Origin: Streptomyces bikiniensis
Lineage (GTDB): Bacteria > Actinomycetota > Actinomycetes > Streptomycetales > Streptomycetaceae
Reading direction: 5' to 3'
DNA length: 64,000 nucleotides
Assembly: GCA_000716465.1 (NCBI GenBank)
Contig: JNWL01000001.1
Coordinates: forward strand, 1 to 64,000
In this document: piece after piece, positions 46,702-55,001 of the stretch
Layout: every line of letters begins with the position of its first letter
Numbering within the stretch: position 1 is the stretch's first letter
Translations under genes and position numbers: made by a program
Notes under the pieces: generated by a model
Database searches by the model: none
Told to the model about the DNA's origin: nothing
Seen by the model: the letters and a program-made list of their open reading frames with translations, nothing else

Positions 46702-47703
46702 TCACCTCCCGGCCAGCGCCGCGAGCACCTCCGCCTCCCGCTCCGGGGAGAGGCCGGCCCCCGAGCGGTCCGGCCGCTGGGGCGCGACCCCGCCGAGGGA
46801 CCGCAGCCACGCCCAGGTGTCCGCGACCGTCTCCGCCACGGGCCGGCAGCGCAGCCCGGCGGCGAGCGCGCGGGACACGTCGGCGGTGTGCATCGCGTCG
46901 TACGCCTCGCCCGGCGGCAGCCACACGGGCAGCTCCGTCCACGGCTCCGCCCCCGCCGCGAGCAGCTCCTCCGGCGCGGTCCAGCGCAGCTCGGCGTCCG
47001 CACCGGTGGCCCGGACGCAGGCGTCGAGGAGCCCGCCCATGGTGGTGTGCCCGGGTGGCGAGACGAGGTTGTACGGCCCCGAGAGCCCGGCCGCCACCGC
47101 GTCCAGCGTCCACGCGGCCAGGTCGCGCACGTCCACGTACTGGATCGGCGCCGCCTCGGGACCGGGGGCCAGGACCGGGCCGCCGCGCGCGATCCGGTTC
47201 AGCCACCAGGGGAGCCGGCCCACGTTCTCGTACGGTCCGAGGATCAGGCCCGCGCGGACGAGCAGCGTCCGGTCGGCGCCGAAGGCGGCCCCTGCGGCCA
47301 GCTCCCCGCCCCGCTTGGCCTCCGCGTACGGCACGTCCCCGTCGTCCGGCGACCCCGCCACCAGCGGCCCGTCCTCCGCGAGTCCGGCCGCCGGGGGCCA
47401 GGCGTACACGGAACGGCTCGACACGTACGCGTACCGCCCGGCCCGGTCCGCGAGCGGCCCGGCCGCGTCGCGCACCGCCGAGGGGGCCGCCGACCAGGTG
47501 TCCACGACCGCGTCCCAGGAGCCGCCGGCGAGGGCGGCGAGACCGTCCGGACCGGTGGTGCGGTCGCCCGTGAGGGACCGGGCCCCCTCCGGGGCGGCGT
47601 GCCGGCCCCGGTGGAAGACCGTCACCTCCCAGCCCCGCTCGAGCGCGTCCTCGGTGACCGCGCGACCCGCGAACTCCGTACCTCCGAGCATCAGCAGCTT
47701 CAT
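46702..47703 (-). CDS. NAD-dependent epimerase/reductase-like protein (extended SDR)
   Basis: Cytoplasmic protein of 333 residues with a Rossmann fold. The nucleotide-binding motif is MKLLMLGGTEFAGRAVTEDA (GGTxFxG variant), followed by AYVSSRSVYAWPP, VPYAEAKRGGELAAG (Y-x3-K) and LLVRAGLILGPYENVGRLPW. The C-terminus GPYNLVSPPGHTTMGGLLDA is typical of atypical SDRs similar to isoflavone reductase-like or RNA-binding-type members. The substrate is unknown. ATG 47703 gives the canonical Rossmann start; a much longer open frame upstream has no typical protein features. Confidence 0.88.
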   Translation of the reverse strand: MKLLMLGGTEFAGRAVTEDALERGWEVTVFHRGRHAAPEGARSLTGDRTTGPDGLAALAGGSWDAVVDTWSAAPSAVRDAAGPLADRAGRYAYVSSRSVYAWPPAAGLAEDGPLVAGSPDDGDVPYAEAKRGGELAAGAAFGADRTLLVRAGLILGPYENVGRLPWWLNRIARGGPVLAPGPEAAPIQYVDVRDLAAWTLDAVAAGLSGPYNLVSPPGHTTMGGLLDACVRATGADAELRWTAPEELLAAGAEPWTELPVWLPPGEAYDAMHTADVSRALAAGLRCRPVAETVADTWAWLRSLGGVAPQRPDRSGAGLSPEREAEVLAALAGR

Positions 47704-47844
47704 GATCCGAGCCTGCCCGGCGGCCCGGTCGGCGGGCCAGGGGTTCCGCTCCCGGAGGATTCCGCCGGGGGCGGAAACGGAAGGCGGACGAGTGGGGCCG
47801 GGGGGTCTGTCCGGCCGCATGGCGGGATGACACCATGGCGGGCG

Positions 47845-48567
47845 ATGACGGATGCCCGGTCGCCGCTGCGCGCCCTGCGAGCCGCACTGTTCGCGGTGGT
47901 GTGCGTCGCTTTGGCGGCCGTGGGGCATTCGTCCATGTCTGCGCACCGGCTCCCGGCCACCGCCCTCCTCGGCGCCTTCGTCGTGACGGCCGCCGTCGCC
48001 TGGGCCGCGGCCGGCCGCCGCCGGGGCGCGCCCGCCGTCGCGGGCGCACTGCTCGGCCTCCAGGGCGCGCTCCACGTCCTCTTCTCGGCGACGGGCGCCC
48101 ACGGAGGACACGCGACCCGCCCGGCGGCTCCGAACGGATCCGCCGGCACGGCCCCTCACCACCACGCGACGCACGGCCCGCACGACGCGGCCGCGTCCGC
48201 GACGGGCGCGGAGGGCGTGACCTCCGCCCTGGACCCGGCCGTCGCCCAGGTCGCGGACTCCCTCACCTCCTCCGGCACCGGCATGCTCGCCGCCCACCTC
48301 TTCGCCGCGCTCCTCTGCGGCCTCTGGCTGGCCCACGGCGAGGCCGCGTTCTTCACGCTCGCCCGCGCCGCCCTCGCGTACGCCTTCACCCCGCTGCGCC
48401 CGCTGTTCGCGCGCGTCCGCGTCCCCGACGCCCCGCGCGGCCCGGTCCGCCGGGCGCGCCGGAACGCCCACCGTCCGCACACCGTCGTCCTCGCCCACGC
48501 CCTGTCCCGGCGCGGCCCGCCCCGGCTGTCCGCACCCCGCGCCACGGTCCTCGGAGCACACGTCTGA
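47845..48567 (+). CDS. His-rich membrane protein, partner of the PepSY protein
   Basis: A 240-residue membrane protein with about four hydrophobic segments, two near the N-terminus (ALRAALFAVVCVALAAVGHS, ATALLGAFVVTAAVAWAAAG) and later AGALLGLQGALHVLF and MLAAHLFAALLCGLWLAHGE. Between them is an external His-rich loop (APHHHATHGPHDAAA), a likely metal-binding patch. The basic C-terminus (RRARRNAHRPHTVVLAHALS) is cytoplasmic. The PepSY gene follows 56 bases later. I do not recognise a family. ATG 47845 is chosen with GGCGGGCG ahead; ATG 47827 in the same frame is the alternative. Confidence 0.8.
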   Translation: MTDARSPLRALRAALFAVVCVALAAVGHSSMSAHRLPATALLGAFVVTAAVAWAAAGRRRGAPAVAGALLGLQGALHVLFSATGAHGGHATRPAAPNGSAGTAPHHHATHGPHDAAASATGAEGVTSALDPAVAQVADSLTSSGTGMLAAHLFAALLCGLWLAHGEAAFFTLARAALAYAFTPLRPLFARVRVPDAPRGPVRRARRNAHRPHTVVLAHALSRRGPPRLSAPRATVLGAHV

Positions 48568-48623
48568 CCCGGGGGCCGCTTCCCCCTGTCCACACGTACC
48601 GAGAACCAGGACGACAGCCACTC

Positions 48624-50072
48624 ATGACGATCGACGATCCCGCACGCCCCGGAACGCCCGAGGCGCCACCGTCGGACCCCACTCCGCCCGCTCCCCGCAA
48701 GCCCACCACCTGGAGCGCCCTCCGCCCCCTCCTCCTCCGCCTCCACTTCTACGCGGGCGTCCTCGTCGCCCCCTTCCTCCTCGTCGCCGCCCTCAGCGGC
48801 CTGCTCTACGCGCTCTCCTTCCAGGCCGAGAAGGCGGTCTACGCGCACGAGCTCGAGGCCCCCGTCGGCGACACCGTCCTGCCGCTCTCCCGGCAGGTGG
48901 ACGCCGCCCGCGCGGCCAACCCGGACGGCACCGTCACCGCCGTCTGGCCCGGCGCCGAACCCGGCGCGACGACCCGGGTCCTGATGGCCGACCCCGAGGC
49001 CCCCGAAGGCACCTCGCTCGCCGTCTTCGTCGACCCCCACACCGGGGACGTGCGCGGGCAGCTGCCCAGCTACGGCAGCTCCGGCGCCCTGCCGCTGCGC
49101 ACCTGGATCGACGGCCTCCACCGCGACCTGCACCTGGGCGAGTTCGGCCGCAACTACAGCGAACTCGCCGCGAGCTGGCTGTGGGTGATAGCGCTCGGCG
49201 GCCTGCTGCTCTGGATCGGCCGGCGCCGGAAGAGCCGCCGCGCCCTGTTCGTGCCGGAGGGCGGCCCGGCCTCCCGCCGCCGCACCCTCTCCTGGCACGG
49301 CTCGCTCGGCCTGTGGGCGGCGGCCGGCCTCGTCCTGCTCTCCGCGACGGGCCTGACCTGGTCGCGGTACGCGGGCGAGAACATCGGCGCCGTCCAGGAC
49401 GGCCTCGGCGGCGCGACCCCCGTGCTCACCGCGACGGTCGGCGGCGCGCCCACCGGCCACGAGGGGCACGAGGGCCACGGCGGCGGCCACTCCGGCACCG
49501 GAGCCGGCCCGGCCGCACCCCAGGGCCCGGACATGGGCGTGGACGAGGCCGTCGAGGCGGCCCGCGCCGCCGGCATCGACAGCCCGCGGATCTCGGTGGC
49601 CCTGCCCGCCGACGGCAAGGGGTACGTGGTCAAGGAGACCGACACGCAGTTCCCGCTCGAACTCGACTCGGTCGCCCTCGACCCGGCCGACGGCACGGTC
49701 CTCGACCGGCTCGCCTTCGCGGACTACCCGCTGCTCGCGAAGCTCACCCGGATCGGCATCGACGCCCACACGGGCGTCTTCCTGGGCCTGTTCAACCAGC
49801 TGCTGCTCGCGGCCCTCGCGCTCGCCCTGGTCCTGCTGATCCTCTGGGGCTACCGGATGTGGTGGCTGCGCCGCCCGGGCCGCCCGGCGGCGCGCGGGGC
49901 CTGGCGGAGGGTCCCGGCCACCCTGCTGCTCCCGCTCGCGGCCGCCACGGCGCTGGTCGCCTGGTTCGTCCCGCTGCTCGGGATCAGCCTGCTGCTGTTC
50001 CTGGCCGTGGACCTGGCCCTGGCCCTCACCGCGAAGGTGAGGAACAGGGCCGGGACGAACCGAACCGCCTGA
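48624..50072 (+). CDS. PepSY-associated transmembrane protein
   Basis: Integral membrane protein of 482 residues with the PepSY_TM layout: LHFYAGVLVAPFLLVAALSG in helix 1, two extracytoplasmic PepSY-like domains, DGLHRDLHLGEFGRNYSEL and a cluster of helices near the end. A His/Gly-rich loop, GHEGHEGHGGGHSGTG, lies in the second external region. PepSY_TM proteins occur next to iron/haem and copper uptake or reduction systems; the His loops here and in the preceding gene suggest metal handling (inference). The stop codon is end to end with the stop of the convergent regulator (shared TGATCA), so there is no space for a separate terminator. Confidence 0.9.
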   Translation: MTIDDPARPGTPEAPPSDPTPPAPRKPTTWSALRPLLLRLHFYAGVLVAPFLLVAALSGLLYALSFQAEKAVYAHELEAPVGDTVLPLSRQVDAARAANPDGTVTAVWPGAEPGATTRVLMADPEAPEGTSLAVFVDPHTGDVRGQLPSYGSSGALPLRTWIDGLHRDLHLGEFGRNYSELAASWLWVIALGGLLLWIGRRRKSRRALFVPEGGPASRRRTLSWHGSLGLWAAAGLVLLSATGLTWSRYAGENIGAVQDGLGGATPVLTATVGGAPTGHEGHEGHGGGHSGTGAGPAAPQGPDMGVDEAVEAARAAGIDSPRISVALPADGKGYVVKETDTQFPLELDSVALDPADGTVLDRLAFADYPLLAKLTRIGIDAHTGVFLGLFNQLLLAALALALVLLILWGYRMWWLRRPGRPAARGAWRRVPATLLLPLAAATALVAWFVPLLGISLLLFLAVDLALALTAKVRNRAGTNRTA

Positions 50073-50627
50073 TCAGGGCGTGTACTTGTAGCCGACCCGC
50101 CGCACGGTCTGGATCGTGTGGCGGTGCTCGGCGCCCAGCTTGCGGCGCAGCCGGGCCACGTGGACGTCGACCGTACGCCCGTCGCCGACGTGCCCGTACC
50201 CCCACACGGTGGTGACCAACTGGTCGCGGGTGTGCACCCGGTGGGGATGTGCCACCAGGTGGGCGAGGAGTTCGAACTCCAGGTACGTCAGGTCCAGCGG
50301 CTCCCCGTCCACGACGGCGACCCGCTGCACGTCGTCGATGGTCACCGGCCCCCGCTCCTCGGCCGCGACGGGCGCGGTCACGGGGGAGGGGACGGCCACG
50401 GGCAGGTGCGGCTGCTGGTCGGCCGGGACGAGCACGAGGTACCCGACCATCGGCGGGCGGCCCGGCAGCGCGGGGAGCGCGTGCGGGGGCGCGGGCAGCA
50501 GGGTGGCACCGGGCGGCAGGAAGTCCGCCACCTGGGAGAAGTCGACGACCTCGTTCGGATCGACGGCACGCAGTCGGTGCCGGCCGGGACGGACGGCCGT
50601 GAGGGAGGCGGTCTGGGTGTGGGCCAT
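50073..50627 (-). CDS. winged-helix (OmpR/PhoB-type) DNA-binding protein without receiver domain
   Basis: A 184-residue protein. The C-terminal ~95 residues are an OmpR-type trans_reg_C domain: LDLTYLEFELLAHLVAHPHR, VHTRDQLVTTVWGYGHVGDG, RTVDVHVARLRRKLGAEHRH and TVRRVGYKY. Instead of a phosphoreceiver, the first ~90 residues are a Pro-rich non-homologous segment (FLPPGATLLPAPPHALPALP), so control cannot be by a kinase on an Asp. It may sense directly or be regulated by level. A small Cys-containing leader ORF lies 98 bases upstream. It converges on the PepSY gene. Confidence 0.88.
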   Translation of the reverse strand: MAHTQTASLTAVRPGRHRLRAVDPNEVVDFSQVADFLPPGATLLPAPPHALPALPGRPPMVGYLVLVPADQQPHLPVAVPSPVTAPVAAEERGPVTIDDVQRVAVVDGEPLDLTYLEFELLAHLVAHPHRVHTRDQLVTTVWGYGHVGDGRTVDVHVARLRRKLGAEHRHTIQTVRRVGYKYTP

Positions 50628-50725
50628 GGCGGATCAGCTCTTTCGCGCGGAGAAACGGACGGACAGGCGTCGTACGTCGTGCGCGTCGGCCGGAGGCCGG
50701 GGATCGGACAGGGCCGATCGGGGCT

Positions 50726-50848
50726 TTAGAGGGCCGACGCGTTCCTCGCGCGGCAACACACCCGGTCGAAGTCGTGATGCTGCCGGGAAGGCCAGAACGG
50801 CTCGAGGTCGTGACGACCCGTCGCGGTGTCGTTCTGCAGGTTGGCCAT
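50726..50848 (-). CDS. 40-residue ORF with C-terminal Val-Cys-Cys-Arg, putative leader peptide
   Basis: Short ORF starting MANLQNDTATGRHDLEPFW and ending HHDFDRVCCRARNASAL, with TAA at 50726. Its layout, a short peptide with adjacent Cys near the end (DFDRVCCRAR), resembles actinobacterial leader peptides of cysteine attenuators, whose ends read xDLCRVAxxCCR-like. It is 98 bases upstream of the receiverless OmpR-type gene on the same strand. There is no clear ribosome binding site; TAGACT a few bases before the ATG could be a -10 element of a leaderless transcript. I recall similar short ORFs in Streptomyces but cannot verify this. Function as a regulatory leader is an inference. Confidence 0.55.
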   Translation of the reverse strand: MANLQNDTATGRHDLEPFWPSRQHHDFDRVCCRARNASAL

Positions 50849-50927
50849 ATCCCTAGTCTACTACTCGGGAATCGGATTGGACCCCCGGAGCGGTCGAAAC
50901 CTGTGTTGTGCGTCCCACATGACGGAA

Positions 50928-50960
50928 GGGGCGCCCACCGTACGAAACGGTGGGCGCCCC
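50928..50960. terminator. perfect 14-bp hairpin, terminator of glnII
   Basis: GGGGCGCCCACCGT (50928-50941), ACGAA loop, ACGGTGGGCGCCCC (50947-50960). It sits 40 bases after the glnII stop and also between the leader ORF promoter region and glnII, so it insulates the two units. Confidence 0.9.
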
Positions 50961-50999
50961 TCCGGAAGGCGTTCGGGAGACCTGCGGAAGGCCTTCCGG

Positions 51000-52031
51000 T
51001 CAGACCTGGCCGGCCTTCGCCAGGGCCTCGCAGCAGGTGTCCACCAGGAGGCGGGTCACCACGTACGGGTCGACGTTGGCGTTCGGGCGGCGGTCCTCGA
51101 TGTAGCCCTTGCGGTCCTGCTCGACCTGCCACGGGATGCGGACCGAGGCGCCGCGGTCCGAGACGCCGTAGGAGTACTCGTCCCACGGGGCGGTCTCGTG
51201 CAGACCCGTCAGGCGCTCGTCGATGCCGGCGCCGTAGTTCTTGACGTGGTCGAGCGGCTTCGAGCCCTCGCCCAGGGACTCGCACGCGGTGATGATCGCG
51301 TCGTAGCCCTCGCGCATCGCCTTGGTGGAGAAGTTGGTGTGCGCGCCCGCGCCGTTCCAGTCGCCCTTCACCGGCTTCGGGTCCAGGGTCGCGGCGACGT
51401 CGAAGTCCTCCGCCGTGCGGTACAGCAGCCAACGGGCCACCCACAGCTGGTCGGAGACCTCCAGCGGGGCCAGCGGGCCGACCTGGAACTCCCACTGGCC
51501 GGGCATGACCTCGGCGTTGATGCCGGAGATGCCGAGACCGGCCTTCAGGCAGTTCTCCAGGTGCGCCTCGACGATCGGGCGGCCGTGGATCTCGTCCACG
51601 CCGACGCCGCAGTAGTAGCCGCCCTGCGGGGCCGGGAAGCCGTTGACCGGGAAGCCGAGCGGGCGGGTGCCCTCGAAGAAGGTGTACTCCTGCTCGATGC
51701 CGAAGATCGGCTCCTGCGCGGCGTACTTGGCGGCGACCTCGGCGAGCGCGGCGCGCGTGTTGGACGAGTGCGGCGTCATGTCCGTGTTGAGGACCTCGCA
51801 CAGGACCAGGACGTCGTCGCCGCCGCGGATCGGGTCCGGGCAGACGAAGACCGGCTTGAGGACGCGGTCCGAGGCGTGGCCCTCGGCCTGGTTCGTGCTG
51901 GAACCGTCGAAGCCCCAGATCGGCAGCTCGTCGAGCGTCGCGCCCCCACCCGTGATGATCTTCGTCTTGGAGCGAAGCTTCGCGGTCGGCTCGGTGCCGT
52001 CGATCCAGATGTACTCAGCCTTGAAGGTCAC
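51000..52031 (-). CDS. glnII: glutamine synthetase II (eukaryotic-type, heat-labile)
   Basis: Type II glutamine synthetase of 343 residues, forming glutamine from glutamate, ammonia and ATP. Motifs: LPIWGFDGSSTNQAEGHASD, PIFGIEQEYTFFEGTRPLGF, GGYYCGVGVDEIHGRPIVEA, NAEVMPGQWEFQVGP and GAGAHTNFSTKAMREGYDAI. This form is not adenylylated; it has no KDLYEL-type loop. GTG 52031 is chosen: it gives VTFKAEYIWIDGTEPTAKLR as in S. coelicolor GlnII and has AAGGATGAG at a good distance, whereas ATG 52040 would place AAGG directly against the start. A GlnR-type box lies 175 bases upstream. Confidence 0.96.
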   Translation of the reverse strand: MTFKAEYIWIDGTEPTAKLRSKTKIITGGGATLDELPIWGFDGSSTNQAEGHASDRVLKPVFVCPDPIRGGDDVLVLCEVLNTDMTPHSSNTRAALAEVAAKYAAQEPIFGIEQEYTFFEGTRPLGFPVNGFPAPQGGYYCGVGVDEIHGRPIVEAHLENCLKAGLGISGINAEVMPGQWEFQVGPLAPLEVSDQLWVARWLLYRTAEDFDVAATLDPKPVKGDWNGAGAHTNFSTKAMREGYDAIITACESLGEGSKPLDHVKNYGAGIDERLTGLHETAPWDEYSYGVSDRGASVRIPWQVEQDRKGYIEDRRPNANVDPYVVTRLLVDTCCEALAKAGQV

Positions 52032-52205
52032 GGGGCTCATCCTTAGGGCGCGTGGCGTGCTGCTGGGGTTTCCCCCGGCGCCCGGAGGCGGCGGGAGGGG
52101 CTGCCCGCGGCGGCTCGCGGCGCTGCGAGAAGCTGCGGTCTCCGCACGGACCCGGCCGGGGCCGGACCATACGGTTGCTTTCGGACCGCAGCTTCGCAAC
52201 ACGGG

Positions 52206-52243
52206 ATTTCCCGTCGGTTGCCCGTTTGTGAACCCCGTGTTAC
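52206..52243 (-). promoter_or_regulatory. glnII: GlnR-type four-box site upstream of glnII
   Basis: On the minus strand: GTAAC, 6 bases, TTCAC, 6 bases, GCAAC, 6 bases, GAAAT. This matches the gTnAc-n6-GaAAc double-box design of Streptomyces GlnR sites with two degenerate boxes. Known GlnR control of glnII supports it. Confidence 0.7.
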
Positions 52244-53407
52244 TCAGCCTTCCCGGGCCCCTTTCGCCTTCCGTGCGACCACGTGGGCGTCCAGGAGCCC
52301 CCCGAGCCCCGCCGCCCCGATCCGCCGCACCAGCTCCGGATACGTGGTGCCCAGCGCCTCCGCGGTCCGCCCGAGGTGCCAGTCGTGGTCCGCGAGCCGG
52401 TGCAGCAGGTACCCCTTCCTGACCTGCTTCTCCGAGAGCCGGAAGGTCTTCAGATAGGCCGCCCGCCCCTTGTGGTCGGTGATCAGCTCCCCGATGTGCT
52501 GCTCCCGCCCGTCCCGCCGGAACGGCGGCAGGAACCGGTACAGGTCGAACTCCCCCGCCCGGTACACCCGCTCGAAGGAGTACGAGGTCTCCAGGAGGTC
52601 CCGCGCCATCAGCCCGTCGTGCGCCGCCGCCCAGGCCCGCTCCTGCCCCAGGGCCGCCGCCCGCAGGTCCGTGAGCGTGCGGACGCCGCCGGCGCCGTCC
52701 CGGATCCGCGCGGTGAACTCCGGCACCGGGGCGCCGTAGTGCGCGTACTGGTGGACCAGCTCCCCGTACAGGTCCTCGACCAGGGTCGGGTGCAGGACCC
52801 GGTAGTCCTCCGGGTGCGGCACGACGAAGGCCGCGGCCAGTGCGTCGGCCACGTACAGGAGCGTCCCGCACTGCCCCGGGTGCAGCTCGAACACCCGCAG
52901 CGCCTCCCCGAGCCCCGGCACGTCCCACCCGGCGTACGCCGCCTCGGCCCGCGGCGAGAGCCCGCGCCGCACCGCCTCCCGGGACCAGTCGTCCCACACC
53001 ACGGACGGCCCGCCGAAGTGCAGCGCGAGATAGCCCTCCAGGGCGAGGTGCAGCGGCAGGAACCGCAGCCGCCGCTCGCCCCGCCGGCGCTTGGCCGGCC
53101 GGTGGACGCGGCGCACGGGCACGCAGGGAGGGGGCCCGTCCGTACGATCGCCGAGCAGCGTCCCGTACGCGGCGGACTCGCCGTCCTGCCGGGAGCCGGA
53201 CCAGTCGGCGACGAAGCCGTGCGGCACGTACGAGGTGTACGCGGTCCGGTCGCCGAGCTCCACCGAGGCCGTCCCGGCCCCCTCGTACACCTCCCGGCGC
53301 AGCCGCAGTCCGGCCACCGGCTCGGACCGCACGAGCGGCACCAGCCGCACTCCGCCCCACACCTGCGCGGGCCGCGCGTCGAGCCCGCCGAGATCGATCC
53401 GGGTCAC
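52244..53407 (-). CDS. ARPP-2-like protein with C-terminal helix-turn-helix, partner of the VWA/TROVE-like protein
   Basis: A 387-residue soluble protein without signal or membrane segments. The N-terminal ~300 residues include RPAQVWGGVRLVPLVRSEPV, FLPLHLALEGYLALHFGGPS and EDLYGELVHQYAHYGAPVPE; I think databases call this fold ARPP-2, function unknown. The last ~80 residues (AAYLKTFRLSEKQVRKGYLL, LGRTAEALGTTYPELVRRIG) look like a helical DNA- or RNA-binding HTH. The GTG overlaps the stop of the VWA-type gene (GTGA at 53404-53407), so the two proteins are made together. Located between glnII and an oxidoreductase with no metabolic link to either. Confidence 0.75.
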   Translation of the reverse strand: MTRIDLGGLDARPAQVWGGVRLVPLVRSEPVAGLRLRREVYEGAGTASVELGDRTAYTSYVPHGFVADWSGSRQDGESAAYGTLLGDRTDGPPPCVPVRRVHRPAKRRRGERRLRFLPLHLALEGYLALHFGGPSVVWDDWSREAVRRGLSPRAEAAYAGWDVPGLGEALRVFELHPGQCGTLLYVADALAAAFVVPHPEDYRVLHPTLVEDLYGELVHQYAHYGAPVPEFTARIRDGAGGVRTLTDLRAAALGQERAWAAAHDGLMARDLLETSYSFERVYRAGEFDLYRFLPPFRRDGREQHIGELITDHKGRAAYLKTFRLSEKQVRKGYLLHRLADHDWHLGRTAEALGTTYPELVRRIGAAGLGGLLDAHVVARKAKGAREG

Positions 53408-54798
53408 CCTCCGGCCCCCTTCAGGAACGCCTCCACCCGCCGGTCCAGATAGTCCCGCAGCTCCCCGAACCCCGTGCGGCCCTCCGCGAACTGGGCGATC
53501 TCCACCAGGGCCGGCAGGTCCTCCGCGTCCCGGACGCCGGCCGTCGGCACGCCCGGCGCGAGCCGGCGCACGTCGAAGCCCCCCGCGTCGTATACGGGGT
53601 TGAGGTGCACGACGCTCGTCCGGCGCTCCGGATCGAGCCGCGTCCGCCACACCCGCAGGACCTCGCCCGCGAGCCCCGGCGGGGCGTTGTCCCAGCCGTC
53701 CGAGACGATCACCAGCCGCTCGGGCCCGGTCTCCAGGGCGTCCAGGACCCGCAGTCCGAGCGGCGTCGGCCCGTACGGCCGGACGAGCAGCGGATCGTCC
53801 CCGCCCGAGGTCCACAGCGGGGTGTACGCGCCCGGCGCCGCCAGGGCCTCCAGGAGGAAGTGGCAGCCCAGGGCCACGGCCAGCGGACGGCGCCGCTTCA
53901 CCGCCGAACCGGAGGACGAGAAGCTGTCGTCCAGCACGGCCGCCACCCGCCCCCAGCTCCCGGCGTGCGGCCCGGCCGCACGGCGGGCGGCGGCCCGCAG
54001 CGCCCCGGTCAGCTCGCCCCGCCGGGCGACCCGCTCGGCGAAGGGCAGGGACAGCACGTACACGGCGAGCCGGGTCAGCGGCACGGCGGACCAGTCCTTC
54101 GTGTTCCCCGCCGTCCGCTCGGTCCTGAGCCGTTCGAACCGGGTCATCCGGGGCGCGATCCGCTCCAGGAACAGCGCGCGGGGCACGCCGTGCTTCGCGG
54201 CGAACCCCTCCGCGACGGTGAACGGCAGCTCGTACAGCGCGGCCTGCTCGTAGTGCGCCCGGCGGTACGCGTCGAGCAGCGGGCTCCCGTACCGGACGCG
54301 TCGGCGGGGCGCGAAGAGGAAGTCGCCCGTCTCCGGATCGGCCGCCGGCCCGTGGACGTGCCGGAGGGCGGTCTTCACACCGGGCCGGTACTTCACGGCG
54401 TCGAGCGCCGGATCGGGCCGGGCCGCGATCCACTCGCGCACGATCGCGCGCGTGCGCCGGTTGTTGACCTTGGCGGCGCGCAGCGCCCGGAACAGCCGGT
54501 AGACGCGCTGAGGGGGCAGCAGGGCGAGCCGGGCGGCGATCAGCCGCCCCTCGCCGGGACCGGCCTCCGCCGGGGTGCGCAGCAGGTGCTCGACGATAAG
54601 GGCGGCGTTGTGGTCGTTGATGTCGAGCGCGAGCGAAGCGGCGTACACCTGCCGGTAGTTGACCCGTACGTACGCGTGGAGGAAGGCGAGCGAGAGCCGC
54701 TGCTCGCCGGCGGAGGAGCGGAACTCGCGCTGGCCGGTGGCGGTGACGGCGGCGTTGACGAAGAGGAGCACGTCCTCGGCGGCGACGAGCTCGGACAC
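53404..54798 (-). CDS. TROVE-like protein with von Willebrand A-type metal site
   Basis: A 464-residue soluble protein. The N-terminal ~260 residues are helical repeats; RTRAIVREWIAARPDPALDA and VKYRPGVKTALRHVHG recall the TROVE (Ro60/TEP1) domain that binds small RNAs. The C-terminal ~200 residues look like a von Willebrand A fold: AAVLDDSFSSSGSAVKRRRP contains a DxSxS MIDAS motif (~286) and ERLVIVSDGWDNAPPG (~362) supplies the last metal-site Asp. Bacterial Ro-type proteins bind Y RNA and work with exonucleases in RNA turnover. No Y-RNA gene was recognised. GTG 54798 follows GGGGAGAG; an upstream in-frame ATG adds low-complexity sequence. Confidence 0.75.
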   Translation of the reverse strand: MSELVAAEDVLLFVNAAVTATGQREFRSSAGEQRLSLAFLHAYVRVNYRQVYAASLALDINDHNAALIVEHLLRTPAEAGPGEGRLIAARLALLPPQRVYRLFRALRAAKVNNRRTRAIVREWIAARPDPALDAVKYRPGVKTALRHVHGPAADPETGDFLFAPRRRVRYGSPLLDAYRRAHYEQAALYELPFTVAEGFAAKHGVPRALFLERIAPRMTRFERLRTERTAGNTKDWSAVPLTRLAVYVLSLPFAERVARRGELTGALRAAARRAAGPHAGSWGRVAAVLDDSFSSSGSAVKRRRPLAVALGCHFLLEALAAPGAYTPLWTSGGDDPLLVRPYGPTPLGLRVLDALETGPERLVIVSDGWDNAPPGLAGEVLRVWRTRLDPERRTSVVHLNPVYDAGGFDVRRLAPGVPTAGVRDAEDLPALVEIAQFAEGRTGFGELRDYLDRRVEAFLKGAGG

Positions 54799-55001
54799 GT
54801 CTCTCCCCTTCCCTAGGGCGCCGGCCGGGGAATGAGGGCGCGAACAGCGAAGACGTTGCTTCAGAGGCAGGTTCCGGAAGTCGCGCCGGAGTCCCGCGGC
54901 CGGCGGGGGAACGCTAACCCGGGAGGGGGGAGGGGAGCCAGGGGGTTTCGGTGCGCACCCCGTCACCGCCGCCCGTCGGAGCCACCCGGCAGACTGTGTC
55001 C

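Noticed and set aside
46702..48621. 639-residue extension of the epimerase-like protein
   Set aside because: The extension is Arg/Gly-rich shadow of the His-rich membrane gene; the Rossmann start at 47703 is canonical.
49440..49520. GHEGHEGHGGGH DNA repeats as a separate repeat element
   Set aside because: Irregular codons and simple coding origin in the PepSY loop.
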